45,847 bases of DNA from an uncultured Eubacteriales bacterium. Its GTDB lineage: Bacteria > Bacillota > Clostridia > Lachnospirales > Lachnospiraceae. The stretch covers positions 1 to 45,847 of the forward strand of contig OMVQ01000078.1 in assembly GCA_900314555.1 (NCBI GenBank), given 5' to 3'. The notes under the pieces were generated by a model. It was not told the DNA's origin. It did no database searches and was given only the letters and a program-made list of their open reading frames with translations. This document shows positions 8,962 through 16,270 of this stretch, piece by piece. How positions within the stretch are numbered: position 1 is the first letter of the stretch; each line of letters opens with the position of its first letter. Both the position numbers and the translations under genes were made by a program.

Positions 8962-10214
8962 TCTTTAACCTCCCAATTTACTATTCTCTTAAGATATGGG
9001 TCCGCACCATATCTGCCCTCTAAATACTGTTTGCTATATATTTCATCATTGCGTGTTTTCTTACCGTTTTCTTTTCGAAAATCTACCAATGAATATAACA
9101 CTGACTCGTCGTGTCCGTTAATTGCCGAAAACCATATCTCATCTCTACGAAACACCTTATTATTCATAGTTGTCATATCGTGTGAAGTAAATAACATCTG
9201 TGCCTTATTCACATTAAGCTCCGGATTAGTAAATAATTCGATTATTCTCTGTAATAAAACCGGATGAAGTTTAGCATCTAATTCATCGATAACGAAAAAT
9301 CTTCCTTTATCAATTCCTGCTAATATAACAGGCAGAATACTGAAAATCTTCCTTGTTCCACTAGATTCTTCTGAAAATTCAAGTTCTTTTAAATCTCCAT
9401 TTTCTAATCTGTGTTTTGTATATATTTCTTCTACGTGTCCCTCCTCATCATATTCTATTCGGATATCTGCAATATCTATCCCCATACTCTGAATTACATT
9501 AAGAATTCTGTTCTTATCTCTTTCTATTGACTTAACAAAGATAGTTCTGTCTCTGGTTGGTCTGTCAAAATCAATTGTCTGAATACTATAAAAGAATCTA
9601 AGTGCATTATCTATCTTCTCTATGTTCTTAAACATTCCAATATATGAAAGTAATGTTAAACTCTCATTCATATTCTCAATATCTACACTACTTAACTCAT
9701 CGCATAGATATACACCCTCTTCATCTCTTTCGAAAATCGCATCAAATTCGCCTTTATCATCTTCAATATATAGATTCTCCTCATAAATCATATCTTTCTT
9801 TATCTTTAGTTCATATCTGTATTTATAATTCTGAACCTGATATAAAATACTATATTCTATTGGTTTACTTATTCCCTCGTCGTCCCATTTATAGAAAACC
9901 GCTTCATCATTCTTATTAGAGATATTCTTTTTAAATTCATCTAATGAAACATCTGCTAACTGCTCATTCTTTCTCTTCATAAACTCTAATTGTATAAGTG
10001 GTGATAAGACAATATTCTGCAATGACTTTATAGCCATAAGTACGCCACTCTTTCCACCTCCATTCGGTCCATATATAACGCAAACCGGTAATAGATTTGT
10101 TCCATTTCCACATATTAAAGAATTTTCAAATTCTGAAATTGGTTTAGCACTAAAATCAATCGTAGCTTCTTTTCTATAAGACCTGAAATTTGAAAAAGAA
10201 AATTCATAAATCAT
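8958..10214 (-). CDS. RloA/AbiLi-like AAA ATPase of a defence pair
   Basis: 418 residues, ABC/SMC-type AAA_15-like ATPase. Seen: Walker A GPNGGGKS (49-56), a signature-like SEESSGTRKI (281-290), Walker B FFVIDELDAKLHP (306-318) and the H-loop FTSHD (342-346). The N-terminal IYEFSFSNFRSYRKEA is the usual opening of this family. The ATG has GGAGG six bases upstream. Translational overlap with the RloB-like gene indicates co-production. In related systems (AbiL, RloAB, PARIS) such ATPases act as sensors that restrain or release the TOPRIM partner; that role is inferred here. Confidence 0.88.
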   Translation of the reverse strand: MIYEFSFSNFRSYRKEATIDFSAKPISEFENSLICGNGTNLLPVCVIYGPNGGGKSGVLMAIKSLQNIVLSPLIQLEFMKRKNEQLADVSLDEFKKNISNKNDEAVFYKWDDEGISKPIEYSILYQVQNYKYRYELKIKKDMIYEENLYIEDDKGEFDAIFERDEEGVYLCDELSSVDIENMNESLTLLSYIGMFKNIEKIDNALRFFYSIQTIDFDRPTRDRTIFVKSIERDKNRILNVIQSMGIDIADIRIEYDEEGHVEEIYTKHRLENGDLKELEFSEESSGTRKIFSILPVILAGIDKGRFFVIDELDAKLHPVLLQRIIELFTNPELNVNKAQMLFTSHDMTTMNNKVFRRDEIWFSAINGHDESVLYSLVDFRKENGKKTRNDEIYSKQYLEGRYGADPYLKRIVNWEVKE

Positions 10215-10226
10215 ATTCTACCTCCG

Positions 10227-10299
10227 TGAGATTTTTTCTCATACATATTATATAACATAAAATTATAAAATATTCAATAGGCTGCGAGATTTTTTCTCA
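10227..10299 (-). promoter_or_regulatory. rloAB promoter bracketed by two copies of a palindrome
   Basis: On the minus strand TTGAAT (10277-10272) and TATATA (10254-10249), spaced 17, form the likely promoter; an alternative TATAAT has spacing 19. GAGATTTTTTCTCA occurs at 10286-10299 (just upstream of the -35) and at 10228-10241 (at the expected start of transcription). Each is a small palindrome (GAGA/TCTC arms). The arrangement looks like an operator pair for autoregulation. Confidence 0.5.
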
Positions 10300-10310
10300 C
10301 ACTTTTTATA

Positions 10311-11126
10311 TTATCCTACTACCCTCACGGCTATCTCCGTCACATACTCCTCCACATCATCTGTCGTAAAATTATCTATAATTCCACGTTCAATATAGAC
10401 ATCATCTGTAGCAAGTCCATATTTTTCCTTATATTCCCTGATTCTTTCATAGGCTTTACCGATAGTGTCGTAATATCCTATATGGTATGCGGTCAGATAT
10501 TTTCCCGCCTTAATCTGTTTATAGTTTTTCACCTTTGGCTTCTTATCAACTAACAATGCCGCACCCATATATTCATTATAGATTCCTTTTTTCACCTTAT
10601 CTTCACTCTGCATATATACGATATCATAATAACCATATGAACCGGACAATTGAAATTCCGTAATCAATTCATTAACTTTTGTCAATATTTCTTTAATAGA
10701 CTTACCATCAGCTTCTCCATACAGACAATATCCCATAGGAAATTCCTTTATTTCAATCTCTGAGAAATCTAATTCATCTGCAAGCTTTATCTTATATTTT
10801 CTCTGTCTGATTGAATCCTTCATAGCCTTTAATCTTGCTATTTCTTTATCAATCTGCTGCTCTCTTTCAGCAAATAATTTCATAAAACTTTCTGAATTCC
10901 TTGTCTTAATGAAATCTCTTATTTCCTTTAAAGACATTCCTAAATCTCTTAATAATAAAATCGTATCTAATGTCTCAACCTGATATATGGAATAATACCG
11001 GTAGCCATTAGCAGCTACTACTTCCGGACTAAATAATTTAATTTCATCATAATGAAACAATGTCTCTTTTGTAACTGACATCGTCTTAGCAAATTCACCT
11101 GTAGTCATATAAATATTACGTTCCAT
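10311..11126 (-). CDS. MerR-family multidrug-type regulator with GyrI-like effector domain
   Basis: 271 residues from the ATG at 11126, which has GGAG six bases upstream. The open frame continues another 51 codons upstream, but only because a hairpin-rich repeat element lies there, so that extension is rejected. A MerR winged helix lies at about 7-80 (MTTGEFAKTMSVTKETLFHYDEI, split here only as a description of the helix-turn-helix), followed by a helical linker (80-115) and a GyrI/BmrR-like ligand-binding domain (118-271). It faces away from a MATE exporter and a textbook MerR promoter with 19-bp spacer lies between them, so it probably activates the exporter on binding a drug-like ligand. 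Confidence 0.85.
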   Translation of the reverse strand: MERNIYMTTGEFAKTMSVTKETLFHYDEIKLFSPEVVAANGYRYYSIYQVETLDTILLLRDLGMSLKEIRDFIKTRNSESFMKLFAEREQQIDKEIARLKAMKDSIRQRKYKIKLADELDFSEIEIKEFPMGYCLYGEADGKSIKEILTKVNELITEFQLSGSYGYYDIVYMQSEDKVKKGIYNEYMGAALLVDKKPKVKNYKQIKAGKYLTAYHIGYYDTIGKAYERIREYKEKYGLATDDVYIERGIIDNFTTDDVEEYVTEIAVRVVG

Positions 11127-11132
11127 ACTATT

Positions 11133-11267
11133 CTCCATTCTGCAGGCACAAAGTGCCGGAGAAATCGCGAGCCAAATGTCAGATTTGGCTCTGCGATAGA
11201 TGTTAAATGTGGCGCCTGCGACACATTTAGCTGTGCGAAAAATAATTGTAATGGCATTATTTTTCGC
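11133..11267. repeat. ~135-bp multi-hairpin repeat element, copy 1
   Basis: Shares most of its sequence with 12749-12883 in the same orientation. It contains four hairpins: GGCAC/GTGCC; GAGCCAAAT/ATTTGGCTC extended by TCGC/GCGA; a less paired CTGCGATAG..CATTTAG section; and GTGCGAAAAATAAT/ATTATTTTTCGCAC. It is flanked by ACTATTCTCCATT at 11127-11139 and 11268-11280, a 13-bp direct repeat that includes the ribosome site of the MerR gene. The insertion thus duplicated the site and left the gene with a working one. Confidence 0.75.
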
Positions 11268-11292
11268 ACTATTCTCCATTTTTCAAAATCTC

Positions 11293-11323
11293 TTGACTAT
11301 AGGGTTAGCCTATAGTATATGCT
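11293..11323 (+). promoter_or_regulatory. MerR-type promoter/operator of the MATE gene
   Basis: TTGACT (11293-11298) and TATGCT (11318-11323) are separated by exactly 19 bp. The spacer is a near-perfect dyad, ACTATAGG and CCTATAGT around GTTAG. This is the classic geometry of promoters that a MerR regulator activates by untwisting DNA. A second copy lies at 1535-1565. Confidence 0.85.
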
Positions 11324-11406
11324 ATCAGATGTCAAGTCAGAAAACATAAAAATATTAACCTATTAGGCTGCTCACAATAATACTTAAAAAGGAGATGACT
11401 ACTAAA

Positions 11407-12747
11407 ATGAGTACCTCAATAAATAAAAATTTTACACCATTATCTCTCTTGAAATTCGCTATGCCATCAATTATTATGATGATTTTAATGTCACTTTACA
11501 CAATCACCGATGGAATCTTTATTTCAAGATATATAGGAAGTAATGCATTATCTTCATTAAATATCGTATTTCCTGTTATAAATATAGTAATTGCCATAGC
11601 TACTATGCTTGGCACAGGTGGTAATGCCATTATCAGTAAATATCTCGGTGAGGGCAAAAAAGAAGCCGCAAATGAATGTCTTACATTATTTGTGGCGGTT
11701 TCGATACTGCTTAGTATATTTATTTTAACTTTTACTTTAATTTTCCTTACTCCTATTTCATGTTTTCTTGGTGCAAATGATATTCTTCTGTCTGATTGTC
11801 GTAAATACTTAGGATATTCAATAATTTTTGCACCAGCCTGTATGCTTCAGGCAATCTTCCAGTCATACTTTGTTACTGCCGGAAAGCCTACACTTGGTCT
11901 TGTTCTTACTATGTCAGCCGGCATAACAAATGTTATACTTGATTATGTGTTCATTGCACGATTAGATTTAGGTATTAAGGGTGCAGCACTTGCTACCGGA
12001 ATCGGTCAGTGTATTCCCGCTGTTGTCGGCTTGGTGTTTTTCATATTCGCTAAGAATAATCTTCATTTTACTAAGATTACTCTACGATTTAGAGAACTTG
12101 GAATGGCTTGCTACAATGGTTCATCAGAAATGGTTACACAGCTTTCTAATGCAATCGTTACATTTTTATTTAACATTGTCCTTATGAAAATTGCAGGCGA
12201 AAAGGGTGTGGCTGCAATCACTATACTGTTATATGGACAATTTCTGTTTAATGCATTTTATCTTGGTTTCTCTATTGGAATAAGTCCGATTGTGGGTTTC
12301 CAATACGGTGCTAAGGCTAAGGATAAGCTTAAAAATATCTACAAGGTATCTTTTATCTTCGTGGCTGTCTCTTCAGTTGTCCTAACAATTATGGCACTGA
12401 TTTTAACTACACCAATTATGACAATATTTACAAATGATAAGGAGACATTTGAACTTGCTGCACCTGCATTCAGGATATTTGCTATTGGTTTTCTGTTCAG
12501 TGGACTTAATATAACTTCATCTGGTTTCTTCACTGCACTATCTAATGGTAAAATCTCCGCCATAATATCATTTTGCAGAACACTTGTATTTACTGTTATT
12601 TCACTACTGTTTCTGCCACAGCTTCTCGGTATAAATGGTGCCTGGATAGCTATTCCAGTAGCAGAATTCATTACTCTGATTATGACAGTTCCTATGCATT
12701 TAAAATATTTTATACGAAAGAACAATTCTAATTACTTTGCATACTAA
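11407..12747 (+). CDS. MATE-family multidrug/Na+ exporter
   Basis: 446 residues from the ATG at 11407; an in-frame ATG at 11395 abuts the AAAGGAG site and is too close. About twelve hydrophobic segments in two related halves, starting with NFTPLSLLKFAMPSIIMMI and with the family pattern GTGGNAIISKYLGEGK in the first half and GFSIGISPIVGFQYGA in the second, both typical of MATE (MepA-like) proteins. It should export cationic drugs or related compounds using an ion gradient. Regulation by the divergent MerR gene is strongly suggested by the 19-bp-spacer promoter. The hairpin element copy 2 starts right at its stop codon and may end its transcript. Confidence 0.92.
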   Translation: MSTSINKNFTPLSLLKFAMPSIIMMILMSLYTITDGIFISRYIGSNALSSLNIVFPVINIVIAIATMLGTGGNAIISKYLGEGKKEAANECLTLFVAVSILLSIFILTFTLIFLTPISCFLGANDILLSDCRKYLGYSIIFAPACMLQAIFQSYFVTAGKPTLGLVLTMSAGITNVILDYVFIARLDLGIKGAALATGIGQCIPAVVGLVFFIFAKNNLHFTKITLRFRELGMACYNGSSEMVTQLSNAIVTFLFNIVLMKIAGEKGVAAITILLYGQFLFNAFYLGFSIGISPIVGFQYGAKAKDKLKNIYKVSFIFVAVSSVVLTIMALILTTPIMTIFTNDKETFELAAPAFRIFAIGFLFSGLNITSSGFFTALSNGKISAIISFCRTLVFTVISLLFLPQLLGINGAWIAIPVAEFITLIMTVPMHLKYFIRKNNSNYFAY

Positions 12748-12748
12748 T

Positions 12749-12883
12749 CTCCATTCCACAGGCACTTTGTGTCTGCGGAATCGCGAGCCAAATGTCAGAT
12801 TTGGCTCTGCGATAGATGCTAAATGTGCCGCCTATGACACATTTAGCTGTGTGAAAAATCAGATATCAATCTGTATTTTTCAC
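12749..12883. repeat. ~135-bp multi-hairpin repeat element, copy 2
   Basis: Second copy of the element at 11133-11267, directly after the MATE stop and flanked by ACTAAT at 12743-12748 and 12884-12889. The GAGCCAAAT/ATTTGGCTC hairpin is identical to copy 1. CTAAATGTG/CACATTTAG pairs over 9 bp. The last hairpin, GTGTGAAAAAT/ATTTTTCACAC with inner CAGAT/ATCTG, has compensating changes relative to copy 1 (GTGCG/CGCAC against GTGTG/CACAC). Confidence 0.75.
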
Positions 12884-12905
12884 ACTAATTTAAGAAGTTT
12901 ATAAA

Positions 12906-13412
12906 TTAATTGTCATTTTCACGATATTGCTCGATTAATTTATGAACTTCTTCCTTACTTTTATGTAAGGAAATTTCTAATTCTGAATATAATCTTTCTT
13001 CTGCAATTCTATAATATTTCTCATCAATGGCAGTAATCTTTTTACCCTTGTCTAAACGTTCCTTTTTTCTCGTATAGATAAGTTTAATTATTCCAATTAA
13101 CTCTACAGGGTTATTACTTCTTACGGCTTCTTTATAGCATTGTTCTCTGACCTTTTCATTGGCAACCCATATTTCATTTACATCAGAAATATGAATTATG
13201 AGTTCCATTGCCTCTTCAGATGACATAATTTTTCTTACCGATTGATTCTCTGTTTCTGTTGGCATATATATTTTCTCTTTATCATCATTTACCGGAATTA
13301 AAACATAATATAATGCTTTCTTATCCGCGCCAGAGAAATTCAGATGAACTATATCTTCAATCTTACATATTCCATTACTTGATTTAACTATATATTCGCC
13401 TATTTCGTGCAT
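12906..13412 (-). CDS. CarD/CdnL-family transcription regulator
   Basis: 168 residues. The N-terminal HEIGEYIVKSSNGICKIEDI is a typical CarD/CdnL/TRCF RNA-polymerase-interacting domain (about 1-60), and the helical C-terminal half matches the DNA-binding part of CarD proteins in length and charge. Such proteins bind the RNA polymerase beta subunit and alter open-complex stability at promoters. The ATG has AGGT nine bases upstream. A good promoter lies at 13455-13484. The gene is single and not in an operon. Family call is confident; targets unknown. Confidence 0.88.
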   Translation of the reverse strand: MHEIGEYIVKSSNGICKIEDIVHLNFSGADKKALYYVLIPVNDDKEKIYMPTETENQSVRKIMSSEEAMELIIHISDVNEIWVANEKVREQCYKEAVRSNNPVELIGIIKLIYTRKKERLDKGKKITAIDEKYYRIAEERLYSELEISLHKSKEEVHKLIEQYRENDN

Positions 13413-13454
13413 TTTCTACCTCATTTCTTATAACTATAAATAGATACTACGTTA

Positions 13455-13484
13455 ATTATATCACTGTTTAACAATACATTTCAA
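13455..13484 (-). promoter_or_regulatory. promoter of the CarD-family gene
   Basis: On the minus strand TTGAAA (13484-13479) and TATAAT (13460-13455) are spaced 18 bp, about 40 bases before the start codon. Confidence 0.7.
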
Positions 13485-13579
13485 AGGCAGATTTGCACAA
13501 AATTTATCATCTTCTATATAGTATTAATACCTATATGTATCCCTGCTTTGGTGCAATTTCTACACTGTATCTTTACTAT

Positions 13580-13628
13580 AAAACCCTCCAAATAGCTAGT
13601 ATCAACACCTATTTGGAGGGTTTTAAAT
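13580..13628 (-). terminator. two-way terminator after the toxin gene
   Basis: A perfect 16-bp inverted repeat (13580-13595 and 13609-13624; core CCCTCCAAATAG) with a 13-base loop and T-rich flanks on both strands. It lies 50 bases past the toxin-pseudogene stop on the minus strand. Confidence 0.85.
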
Positions 13629-13673
13629 ATTCATTATATATTTTCAGCTTTTTAGTTATAATTTTAGAACCTA

Positions 13674-14413
13674 TTATACACACAGATTCTTTTTTACAAA
13701 CGCAACTATTTCATCGTTAACTTCCATTATTCTCTCATTTTTCTCCATCTCTTCGAAAGACAACCATTTGCATCTAGCACCATTAATTACAAAACTATCC
13801 TCTATCATATTATCAGGAATTGTATGCAATATTAATTTATACAGATTATGATTGTATATTTTATATACATTGTCACTAACTGAATATTTACAATGTTTAG
13901 CATTGTTTACATATTCAGTTACAACTTCTGTATGAAGTATATTCTTTGCAAAGTTATCAACATTATCCTTGTTATTATTATCAGTGCTTCTAACATACGG
14001 AAATAAATATGACTGCCATCTTTCATCATATATTTGCAAATATTTATCTTCTGAGTTCTTTATTGCTAATATAGAGAAGTTATGAATTTTATTTGTCATT
14101 ATTTCTTCGACTAGCTGGATAATTTTTATAAAATCTCTTTGTGATAATTCACCAATTCTACAATCCATATTCCATTCAGTAAGTCTAACAATCCTGTCAA
14201 TTCTAGCCCAAGATTTTCTCTTTAATCCTGCTTCCTGACACTCTTCAATAGCAATACTATATGGGTTATTTTCATTGTTCTTCGTAGTTACATACATAGT
14301 AATAATAGCAATTATATCTTCATCTATTATTATAGCAGGTCTTCTTTTATTTTCTCCTTATCTGAATATGGAAAATGTACCCACCATATATCTCTAATAT
14401 TATACTTTCCCAT
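13674..14413 (-). pseudogene. PemK/MazF-type toxin fused to a NUDIX-like domain, frameshifted
   Basis: Reading begins at the ATG at 14413 (GAGG nine bases upstream, overlapping the antitoxin end) with GKYNIRDIWWVHFPYSDKEKIK, a PemK/MazF N-terminus split here by a frame change. After an A4 run at 14345-14348 the frame hits TAA TAA. The +1-base frame continues RPAIIIDED and runs to 13674. One extra A (five instead of four) would restore I-K-R-R-P and a 246-residue protein. The first ~112 residues match PemK/MazF RNases (the KRKSWARIDRI section is typical). The rest (HNFSILAIKN, KYLQIYDERW, LFPYV, KWLSFEEMEKNERIMEV) resembles a NUDIX-like domain. The downstream ATG at 14297 could still make the C-terminal part. 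The reading gap may be a mutation, a sequencing error or slippage. Confidence 0.7.
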
Positions 14414-14573
14414 TTTTTATCACCTCTTGCTCGTATATTTTATCCCATTCATCATCTTGAATCCACTCATCATCTTCCGGCAAATCTTTAATATCAACAG
14501 CATACTTAAGAAGATTTTCACGATTTGCATTTAAAAACTCTTTAAATTCTTTAATTGCTTCTTTTTTATCCAT
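14400..14573 (-). CDS. small acidic antitoxin of the PemK/MazF-type pair
   Basis: 57 residues from the ATG at 14573 (AAGGAG five bases upstream). It is highly acidic in the second half (DLPEDDEWIQDDEWDKIYEQ), as is usual for toxin-neutralising tails. No DNA-binding fold is evident in so short a protein. Its last codons overlap the toxin start by 14 bases, a typical antitoxin-toxin arrangement, and a strong promoter lies just upstream. The identification rests on position and composition more than on a recognised family. Confidence 0.65.
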   Translation of the reverse strand: MDKKEAIKEFKEFLNANRENLLKYAVDIKDLPEDDEWIQDDEWDKIYEQEVIKNGKV

Positions 14574-14630
14574 GAATTCTCCTTCCATTTATGTATGTGT
14601 ATTGTTATTATTTCCAATGATATAGAAACT

Positions 14631-14659
14631 ATTATACTTTTTCTTTAAAATAGTGTCAA
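14631..14659 (-). promoter_or_regulatory. promoter of the toxin-antitoxin pair
   Basis: Consensus TTGACA (rc of 14654-14659) and TATAAT (rc of 14631-14636) with 17-bp spacing, about 50 bases before the antitoxin start. It lies within 35 bases of the stop of the large surface operon, with no terminator visible between. Confidence 0.85.
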
Positions 14660-14693
14660 CTGATGCGTGATAATATTGAACATTCTGCCTACC

Positions 14694-16244
14694 TTACACA
14701 CTCGCTGAACTATCATTATTTCTAAAGAACTGCACAACTAAGTCTAAGTCTCTCTCATAATCTTCAAATGATGGATAATACTCATCTGGTCTGAACATTT
14801 CACTAACCTGAGTCTTGTTCATACTGTCAAATGTCTTTAAGTCAACAGGTTTAGAGAAGTAATATCCCTGTCCGATATCACAACCAATTTCTAAGAGAAT
14901 ATCTTTCTGTTCATCTGTTTCGATACCCTCCGTTATCACAGTGAAGTCAAGCTCCTTAGCCATCGCGATTAAGTATCTTAAGATTGTAAGTCCCTCTTCA
15001 CTTTCTGAGTTCTTAGCTAGGAATGAACGGTCAATCTTAATTCTGTCGATAGGGAAGTCCTTTAACAGATTAAGCGGTGAGTTCATACTACCGAAGTTAT
15101 CGATACATAATATAAATCCTTCGTTGTGAAGTCTGTTTATGATATCCTTAGTTACCGGATTATTCGTAAGACCTTTCTCCGGAATCTCTAAGATAATATA
15201 CTTCCTATCGATGAGGTACTGGTCTCTTAAAGCAACAAGTCTGTCAATAAATCTTCCGTTATTAAGATGTGAAGTTGAAATGTTGATAGTAACAGGTGTC
15301 GGCTCAATCTTATTATCAATCCAACGTCTTATTGTCTTCATACATTCTTCCCACATATAATAGTCTAATTTCTGAATTAATGATGTATTCTCGAATAATG
15401 GTAAGAAAGCATATGGTGACAGGATACCCTTACCAGGATAATCCCATCTTACCAAAGCCTCCGCACTTACAATCTTATATGACTGCAAATCATACATAGG
15501 CTGTAAATATACTACGAACTTGTGGTCCTCTAGTGCCTGCTCCATCTCATCACTCATTCTCTTGTTATTCTGGAATGTATCCTCAAGCTCTGTTGTAAAG
15601 AATTTGAAACAGTCCTCATCACTTTCCTTAATGAACTTCTGCGCTAACTGTGCGTAGTTTATCATTTCCATAATGCCCATATTCTTATCTGTTATTTTAT
15701 AGATACCATATGCTGTCTTAATCTCTACATTACTGTCATATGCTAAAAGCGTGTTATACATTCTGTTAATACTATTTGTCACATAGCTATCCAACTTGTC
15801 CTTATATAGAATACAGAATAAGTTCGAGTAAATCTGTGCATATATACTTGTACCTGATAATGATTTAAGAGTCTGTGCGGTAAAATATACAACCTTATCA
15901 CCCTCTGTAGGGCCAAATAACTGGTTAATCTTACCTATATTAGAAATATTGAAAGCAACTAAAGTAAACTCAGAAGATTTATTCTCTTCATTCTTTAATT
16001 CCTTCTCCGCTTTCTCAAGGAAATAATCAATATTCCAGATATTAGTTGTCGCATTAAGATACGCTATATTTCTTAGTTCTTCTATCTGTTTCTTAGATTC
16101 CTCTTCCTGTCTGTGAAACTGGCCTTCTAATTTATCAAAAGCATCCGTTTCATATTTGTAATATGCCTTCATTAAATCATATTTTTTATAAATAACTATA
16201 ATGGCAATAATTGCCACACACAATAATCCAAATAGATATAGCAC
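14694..16244 (-). CDS. membrane protein with degenerate GGDEF and altered EAL domain
   Basis: 516 residues, GTG start with GGAGG nine bases upstream. One membrane segment (1-20), a coiled coil (about 35-60), a GGDEF-fold domain (about 60-220) and an EAL domain (about 230-475). The GGDEF signature is replaced by YSNLF (near 139-143), so it cannot be an active cyclase. EAL keeps EAL (262-264), the Asn of TINIS (321), LEIPEKG, KID (403-405), TEG and QGYYFSKP, but the usual IDDFG is IDNFG (381-385), losing one of the two metal-binding Asp residues. It may be a weak phosphodiesterase or a c-di-GMP sensor. It is the last gene of the surface operon, 26 bases after the giant protein. Confidence 0.88.
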   Translation of the reverse strand: MLYLFGLLCVAIIAIIVIYKKYDLMKAYYKYETDAFDKLEGQFHRQEEESKKQIEELRNIAYLNATTNIWNIDYFLEKAEKELKNEENKSSEFTLVAFNISNIGKINQLFGPTEGDKVVYFTAQTLKSLSGTSIYAQIYSNLFCILYKDKLDSYVTNSINRMYNTLLAYDSNVEIKTAYGIYKITDKNMGIMEMINYAQLAQKFIKESDEDCFKFFTTELEDTFQNNKRMSDEMEQALEDHKFVVYLQPMYDLQSYKIVSAEALVRWDYPGKGILSPYAFLPLFENTSLIQKLDYYMWEECMKTIRRWIDNKIEPTPVTINISTSHLNNGRFIDRLVALRDQYLIDRKYIILEIPEKGLTNNPVTKDIINRLHNEGFILCIDNFGSMNSPLNLLKDFPIDRIKIDRSFLAKNSESEEGLTILRYLIAMAKELDFTVITEGIETDEQKDILLEIGCDIGQGYYFSKPVDLKTFDSMNKTQVSEMFRPDEYYPSFEDYERDLDLVVQFFRNNDSSASV

Positions 16245-16270
16245 TATTCTTCACCTCCATTCTTCGTATT

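Noticed and set aside
12339..12725. 128-codon minus-strand open frame
   Set aside because: It is antisense to the clear MATE gene and has no start signals.
13493..13720. 75-codon plus-strand open frame
   Set aside because: It runs through the perfect terminator hairpin at 13580-13624 and into the toxin gene.
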